Below are positions 58,603 to 64,000 of a stretch of DNA of 64,000 nucleotides, piece by piece. Under the pieces are notes generated by a model, which worked only from the letters and a program-made list of their open reading frames with translations, had not been told where the DNA came from and searched no databases. Location: contig CM043700.1 of the NCBI GenBank assembly GCA_023935145.1, positions 104,562,400 to 104,626,399 on the forward strand, read 5' to 3'. How positions within the stretch are numbered: the stretch's first letter is position 1; the number at the start of each line of letters is the position of its first letter. This DNA comes from Bretschneidera sinensis. Lineage: Eukaryota > Streptophyta > Magnoliopsida > Brassicales > Akaniaceae. A program made the translations under genes and the position numbers.

Positions 58603-59994
58603 TTATGATGAGAGACATAAAACGCATATTTACAATACTTAATTGTTAACATTTTAGGGTTGATCTAGGTTTGAATTGCACTTTTATACCTTAACAACTC
58701 TAAAGTGTCATTCTTGGATTATTGATCTATTCCAATGCATTTTCAGGTACTTTAAGTTCAAAAGAGATGGAAAAGCTATCATTTCTTGAAGTACAATGAC
58801 TCAATGAACACCGGAGTGAAGGTTCACAAGCACTTGGAAAGGAGTTTCACTAAATTGCCAGAATTGCCCGTACAAATCAATCATCTTTGTAAATTAAACT
58901 GTATTGATGCAAGGAGAACCAAGAAATGGGCCATATATGCTTAGAAAGATCCGGAAGTCTATTTTCTGGAGAATTTTACGGCTAGTCAAAATGATTTTCT
59001 TAGAGAAAGTTATGGTAGTTTTAGTAGACAAAGGTCAGGCCTCCAGAACAGCACCAGCCAGCACCGCGGTGCCTAGAACCTCCACATCTTGAACCACCAG
59101 CCAGCACCGCAGTGCCCATAAAGGAGCATCGCAGCACGCACACATTTTTCTTCTCCGAGCTTTGACCTAATTAGGATTTTAATGACTTTTTAAACCCTAA
59201 AACACCCTTGGACCTTGTGTATTATAAATAGACCACTTAGGGTTTGATATTATGATTATTCAAAACATCTTTTTGAGAGGCCGGAGGCCGGGGAAAACAT
59301 CATGAAGGCTGCTACACTCTCCCCCATGGCCAACTAATCTCCAAGCAAGGTGAAGAGATGAATCCCTAGGTGTAGTTGTTCTTATTTTCTAGTCTTGATT
59401 CATTGTAGTTTGGATTTATTATCATTAAACATTGTTATGATTTACTTTTTAATCTAATTAGAAGATTTCCCCTTAATCCGGTGATTGCGTCTTTCTCCCC
59501 CATATAAGTCTAGTCATGCTCTTCTTATGTGATGTTGTTAAGGTGTGATTGAGTCCGGTAGATTTCTCTTATAGATTTGTCCATTACTGCAGTATTGTCA
59601 TTATGATATATTGTCGTTTCTTGATAATCTATAAGTTAGGTCATGTGTGCTTGAAAGCAAAGAGTATTTCATCACAATTACATTAGGTTTATATATGGCC
59701 TTTAATTGAATATTTGTCGATTGCTTGTTTGGGATGTGAAACTTGCAATCGAGATAAAAACAACTGAATCAAGAATAGAATAAGGCAACGAACCTAGGGA
59801 GGATTCTCGGACCCTTGTTATTCTCTATTATATTTACACAATTATTTCACACGACTTCAAACTCAGATTTTCTCTTTTAACTTTTATCGTTCGTTTTAAG
59901 GTTTACACTTTCTCTTGTAGTAAGTTTGTCTCCCTGTGGAATCGACACCCCAAAGCCGTGCTACAACTACCACGTTATGTTTTAGGCATAATCA
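58603..59994 (+). repeat. 3' LTR of the gag-only element
   Basis: The LTR begins TTATGATGAGAGACATAAAA and ends AGGCATAATCA, then the ATCTC duplication. It is close to the 5' LTR (a few percent divergence by eye), making this one of the younger insertions in the window. Confidence 0.88.
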
Positions 59995-59999
59995 ATCTC

Positions 60000-61111
60000 C
60001 CACACCGAAAACAAACTATAGGCTTGCATAAAGGAGTCATCCCACTAGGTTTTCCTTGTATTTGTGACATAATACCTCAAAATTGTGGCCCATATCCAAA
60101 AGAACGACTAACACTGGGCACACTATAAGGAAGAAACCTAGAATCTGATCTCTTTAACTGAGATACTCTAAATGACTGCCTTTGTTCTCCAAAATGTCTT
60201 CGTTGACCTCTTAAGCTCTTAAATTCTAATTGATCCCTTTTAGCAATTAGAGCCTTATCTATCAACTGAGCAAATGAATTAAACTCCAAGTTAAGAATTA
60301 TAGAACGAATCTCGTAACAAATTTTATTTAGAAACTCCCAAATTCTATCACGCTCAATACTCACAAAAGATGAGGCATATCATAACAAGGCCATAAATCG
60401 AGCCTTAAAATCAATTAATCCCATTTATGGAGTCTGACGAAGCTCAACAAACTCTCAACGCTTCTCTGCTTTATAGGTATCAAGAAAATGTTCCGTAAAG
60501 AAAATCTCTATAAAACTATCCAAAGTCTGAGACTGTGAAATCATACGAACTGCATTCCACCAATAATGAGCGTCCTCTACAAACAAGAATACTGCAAAGA
60601 TAATCTTTTGCATATCAGTAATATCCATAACTAAATAAAGATTATCTAAACAATTTATCCATTCTTCACAAACTATAGGTTCAGTGGAACCAGGAAACAA
60701 GGGTGGATTCATCTTTCTAAATTGTTTAAAGGTTGTACTATGGACCTATAGGTGAAGGACTAATTGCTCAGGTTTCTCCTATTGTTGAACTATAGGTCTC
60801 TCCTTAGATCCACTAGCTACCTCTCTCTGTTGTTGAACATTTTGTTGCTCCTTCGATATACGATCAAAATCTTTAAATACTTGTGTCTTTAAAGCATGAT
60901 CAACCTGTTTAGTTTGAGTAGCAGTCACAAGAACGTTAACCACATGAGGATAACTAGATGCATCATTCTCTCTAGAAGGAACATGCTCTATAAATGACCC
61001 ATGATTAGTAACAGACTAAGTAACATGAGCTTTAACTTGAGGAATTCTACCACGATCTCGACCCTGACCTCTACCTCTACCTCTACCATGACCACATCCT
61101 CTAGGTGGCAT
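60000..61111 (-). pseudogene. gag of the minus-strand gypsy, interrupted
   Basis: The ATG at 61111-61109 opens a Gly/Arg-rich MPPRGCGHGRGRGRGQGRDR. A TAG follows a few codons later. Core frames are 60712-60455 (MNPPLFPGSTEP, EEWINCLDNLYLVMD) and 60364-60077 (RDQLEFKSLRGQRRHFGEQR). Near 60020 the first zinc knuckle starts (CFRCG) and is cut by the ATCTC-flanked insertion. It resumes at 53705. Confidence 0.82.
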
Positions 61112-61210
61112 CCTAAAAAATCCTACAAGCATAAGAAAAATCTTCATTACTCACGCAAATATTTTCTTCAAAATATTTATTAACAAGTTTACAGAATATT
61201 AAAACCAATA

Positions 61211-61222
61211 GCTCTTATACCA
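61211..61222 (-). other. primer-binding site, initiator Met tRNA type, one mismatch
   Basis: On the minus strand TGGTATAAGAGC lies five bases after the 5' LTR end. Confidence 0.85.
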
Positions 61223-61869
61223 AAAATTGTCATGACCCAAATCCATAAGACTACCCTTATGAGTCTATGAAGTACAATCACATTAATTACCGTATTTTAA
61301 TATGAACCACATTACGTCATTTTCATCTTCAACATTTATCTCAATATTAACTTCAATTTTTCATTTTCCATTCGTAGATAAAAGATAAAAGATATATTAC
61401 ACACCTTATCAAATTTATCCACCTCTTACAACATAACCATTAATATAATTACAATAAACTATAGCCTGAGAAGAAGATGCCAAATATACCATCTAAACCA
61501 GAAGACACTCTTGATAATGAAAAGGACATCTAAAACTCCAAATCTGGCCATTTCACCAAAGAAACAACCAGTAAGCTTCTAAAAGATGATATGAGTTTAA
61601 AGTACCAAAATTAAAATTCTCATACAACGATAAATATTATTTGTTATATAAAACACATAAACACAATGGTAAAACATTTAAAACATAAACTTTGAATTTA
61701 AACCAACACAGATCATTCCTCATATTTAAAAACAAATCAACATAAATCATTATCTGATCATAACATTGAAAATCATCAAATAACTTCTTTTCATATTCTC
61801 AAAATCTCATAAATAATTTAATCATCTCTTTCTTTCGGTTGGTTTCCATAGAGTAAGTATATATAGAAT

Positions 61870-61871
<2 letters not shown>

Positions 61872-61935
<64 letters not shown>

Positions 61936-61936
61936 A
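61872..61936. repeat. (AT)n(GT)n compound microsatellite
   Basis: Alternating AT is followed by GT units, at a point where the sister LTR has ordinary sequence. Confidence 0.95.
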
Positions 61937-62118
61937 TCCCCATTTAGCAAGACTCATATATATAAATGTCTCCATCCAGCAGGACACGTATCCAGATACT
62001 ATAACAGACTGCAGCTAAAAGCAGAGTAATCTTTAGGGAACACCCTTATCACTATCTCGTATCCCAATCCAGTAGGATACGTACATAGTATAATAAATAT
62101 CCCCATCCAGCATGACAC
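61934..62118 (-). repeat. four hairpin units in the LTR (copy 2)
   Basis: Units: a degenerate one from 61934, TGTCT-10-GGACA (61967-61986, one G-T pair), CGTATCC-10-GGATACG (62058-62081, a 7-bp perfect stem) and a degenerate one from 62098. The spacers again resemble CCATCCAGYA. Confidence 0.82.
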
Positions 62119-62667
62119 TTTTGTGTATTATTACAACATCAGTACCAAGCCCATTCTCATTATCTCAATAATAAATTTCATTTTTAATTCTTTTTCATTC
62201 TCAAAACATCTTATAAACATTTTATTTCAAAAATATAAATCTTTTTATAACTTATTAAAAATGATCAATTATTTTAAATCAAAGATAAAAATTCATAATT
62301 CTTCACAAATAAAACAATCCATATTCAAATTTATATTTTTCTCAAATAGTTCATAAATTCAAGCACATAACACACTTTAACCACAAAAAAAAAAAAAGCA
62401 ACGGGAATTTATATATAGTTTTCTAATAAAAACTCACCTCAACACCTTAACTAGACCAAATGCAGATACTTTTTACAAAGCAAGGTTAGTTAGACCTGCT
62501 TCTTCTACTGTACCTCCACCTAACAAGAATATGCTTAGCCGATAGTATTATCTCATAAGTTGATCTAAACTTTTATAATGGGTTAAATATATGTATATAT
62601 GTATGCATGTTCCAATCTATTCTTAAATTTAAAGTTTTGGTTGAACTATTTTTCTTCATTTTGAAAT

Positions 62668-64000
62668 CTAGCACACATACGCAATAAAAATATCTAACTT
62701 ACTTGCAGTTAAGTAAAGCAAAGTACCAATCGTGCTTTTGTAGTTTTTGATATCTACACTCATATCTTTATCATCATTGTCAAGCTTCATTGAATGGCTC
62801 ATAGGAATTCCAAACGGTATAGCATCTTCTAATCCAAATTGTTTGAGTAGATCTTTTATGGAATTTGATTAGTTGATGAAGATTCCTTCATTGGTTTGCT
62901 TAATTTGAGGTTCAAGAAAGTAATTAAGTTCTTCCATCATACTTATCTTAAATTCCCTTTGCATACATTTATAAAATTTATCACACAAAATTTGATTAGT
63001 AGCACCAAAGATAATATCATCTACATAATTTTATTAATAAGAGATCATCTTTGTGAGGTTTTTTTTTTTTTTTTTGTGAGAATTATAGTATATATTTGCT
63101 TATTGTAAAACCATTATCAACTTAAAAATTTACTTAATCACTGATATCATGCTTTAGAGGCTTGCTTTAACCCATAAAGGACTTTAGAAAGCTTGTTAAT
63201 ATGATTTAAGTATTTTGAATCATCAAAACTGGGTGGTTATTCAATATACACTTCCTCAATAAAACTATTTAAAAAATTACTTTTAACATCCATTTGAAAC
63301 AATTTAAAAATCTTTAAAATACAAAACCAAGCAACATCCTAATAGCATCTAATCTAGCTACCAACACTTAGGTCTCGTCATAAACAATTATTCTTCTTGA
63401 TTATATCCTTTAGCAACTAGCCTAGCCTTATTCCTAGTCACAATTATGGATTCGTCTACTTATTCCTAAACACCCATTTGGTTTCAATTACGAAGTGATA
63501 TTTTGGTTACGTAACTAAGGTCCAAATTTTATTTCTTTCGGTTGATTAAATTTCTCTTGCATGGTAAGAAACCAATTTTCATCTTATTCGACTTCTTCTA
63601 TATTTTGAGGTTCAATTTGAGATTGAAAAGAAACATGATGACATGAATTTCTTAGAGACAATTGAGTTCTTACCTCAAGTGATAAATCATCAATGATTTG
63701 GTTCGTTAGATAGCTTCCATAGCTCCGCTCCTTAGATAGATTCTCATTCTTTGCTCTTTGCTCACCTTTTGCTTCAATCCCTTCTTGTTGCTACTTTTCT
63801 TTTGGTTCTTGTGTGATTTTCTATCATTTTTTCAGTATATAAAGAATCATTACTAGAAGATTTTCTTGAAGAAAGAGGGTTAGATTCATCAAAAGCAACA
63901 TGTACAGATTCTTGAACCACTAAAGCACTTTTATTAAATAGTCCATAAGCTCTGTAAGAGGTTGAATATCTTAAAAAGATTCCTTCATCAGCAAATTTCC
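62668..64000 (-). pseudogene. Ty1/copia pol fragment, runs off the window
   Basis: On the minus strand, from 64000 downward: an integrase-end phrase DEGIFLRYSTSYRAYGLFNK, then RT pieces (MQEKFNQPKEI near 63560, ARLDAIRMLL near 63360, MDVK near 63290, catalytic YVDDIIFGATN near 63028-62995), and near 62800-62680 SHSMKLDN followed by STIGTLLYLTAS of the RT/RNase H junction. Stops are frequent. The 3' end is cut at the junction with the gypsy LTR, and the 5' end lies outside the window. Confidence 0.85.

Larger units (their letters stand above)
53711..59994 (+). mobile_element. gag-only LTR retrotransposon inserted in a gag zinc knuckle
   Basis: LTRs at 53711-55091 and 58603-59994 flank an internal region with an Asp-tRNA-type PBS, a gag ORF and no pol. 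A perfect 5-bp target duplication ATCTC lies at 53706-53710 and 59995-59999. With those limits the element begins TTATGA and ends AATCA, not the usual TG...CA. On the host element's strand it lies just after the first CxxC of the gag zinc knuckle. A Tat/Athila-like relation is inferred from the PBS and gag. Confidence 0.88.
46043..62667 (-). mobile_element. second Tekay/Del-like Ty3/gypsy, minus strand, with two insertions
   Basis: From high to low coordinates it has a truncated 5' LTR (61228-62667), a PBS, gag, protease, RT, RNase H, integrase, a chromodomain-type end and the 3' LTR (46043-47983). It is interrupted by a gag-only LTR element (53711-59994) and a solo LTR (50649-52600). Minus-strand LTR ends are TGTAAAATCC and GGTCATGACA. 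Decay is similar to the first Tekay-like element, but the LTR sequence is different. Confidence 0.88.
61228..62667 (-). repeat. 5' LTR of the minus-strand gypsy, truncated
   Basis: This aligns with the 3' LTR at 46043-47400 and then stops abruptly near 62667, so about 0.5 kb of the U3 end (element strand) is missing. It contains an (AT)n(GT)n microsatellite at 61872-61936 that the other LTR lacks, and its own set of hairpin repeats. Confidence 0.85.

Noticed and set aside
1..64000. CRISPR arrays, tRNA or rRNA genes, bacterial-type operons or a novel defence system
   Set aside because: None is visible. All repeated structures are explained by LTRs, terminal repeats, microsatellites or the repeats listed, and iMet/Asp tRNA similarity is limited to primer-binding sites.

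Overview
This is a nuclear plant genome segment, most likely from a eudicot. It holds one intron-rich host gene for a glutaredoxin/DEP/DUF547 protein, at bases 530-20558, followed by more than 40 kb of nested, decayed transposable elements. There are no bacterial-type operons, rRNA or tRNA genes, or CRISPR arrays. No species can be named from the sequence. Layout 1-20558: six recognisable exons of the host gene lie on the plus strand (530-1793, 3170-3225, about 3335-3564, 3729-4020, 19933-20126, 20414-20558). The reading frame is broken by two in-frame stops, three frameshifts and two damaged splice junctions, so this copy is called a pseudogene. Indel errors in the source assembly are the alternative. 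The fourth intron recognised (4021-19932, 15.9 kb) is swollen by a foldback MITE-like element, by a complete chromodomain Ty3/gypsy element nested in that MITE (4323-9416, TSD AGGGG), and by a 9.7 kb CACTA (En/Spm) transposon in antisense orientation (9969-19707). The CACTA carries decayed Tnp2-type and Transposase_24-type genes. Layout 20559-46042: about 2.1 kb of unassigned sequence is followed by a Tekay/Del-like gypsy element on the plus strand (22672-34795). Its 5' LTR is truncated, and its 3' LTR is split by a minus-strand non-autonomous LTR element (29774-34699) with an Asp-tRNA-type primer-binding site. A Tat-lineage gypsy follows (34796-46042). A Ty1/copia element (36384-42541) sits between the Tat gag and protease regions. 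Layout 46043-64000: a second Tekay-like gypsy lies on the minus strand (46043-62667). It is interrupted by a solo LTR in its reverse transcriptase (50649-52600) and by a gag-only LTR element in its gag zinc knuckle (53711-59994, TSD ATCTC). Its 5' LTR ends abruptly against a minus-strand Ty1/copia pol fragment (62668-64000). How it works together: apart from the host gene there is no pathway here. The elements form an insertion stratigraphy, and most coding parts carry stops and frameshifts, many at Gln or Trp codons as expected from C-to-T decay of methylated DNA. The least routine signals are noncoding. They are a set of LTR hairpins whose stems change in a compensating way, an array of primer-binding-site copies with a hairpin that would bury the best one, a 37-bp block shared by two different non-autonomous elements just after their gag-like ORFs, and a 30-bp LTR minisatellite whose unit is itself an inverted repeat.
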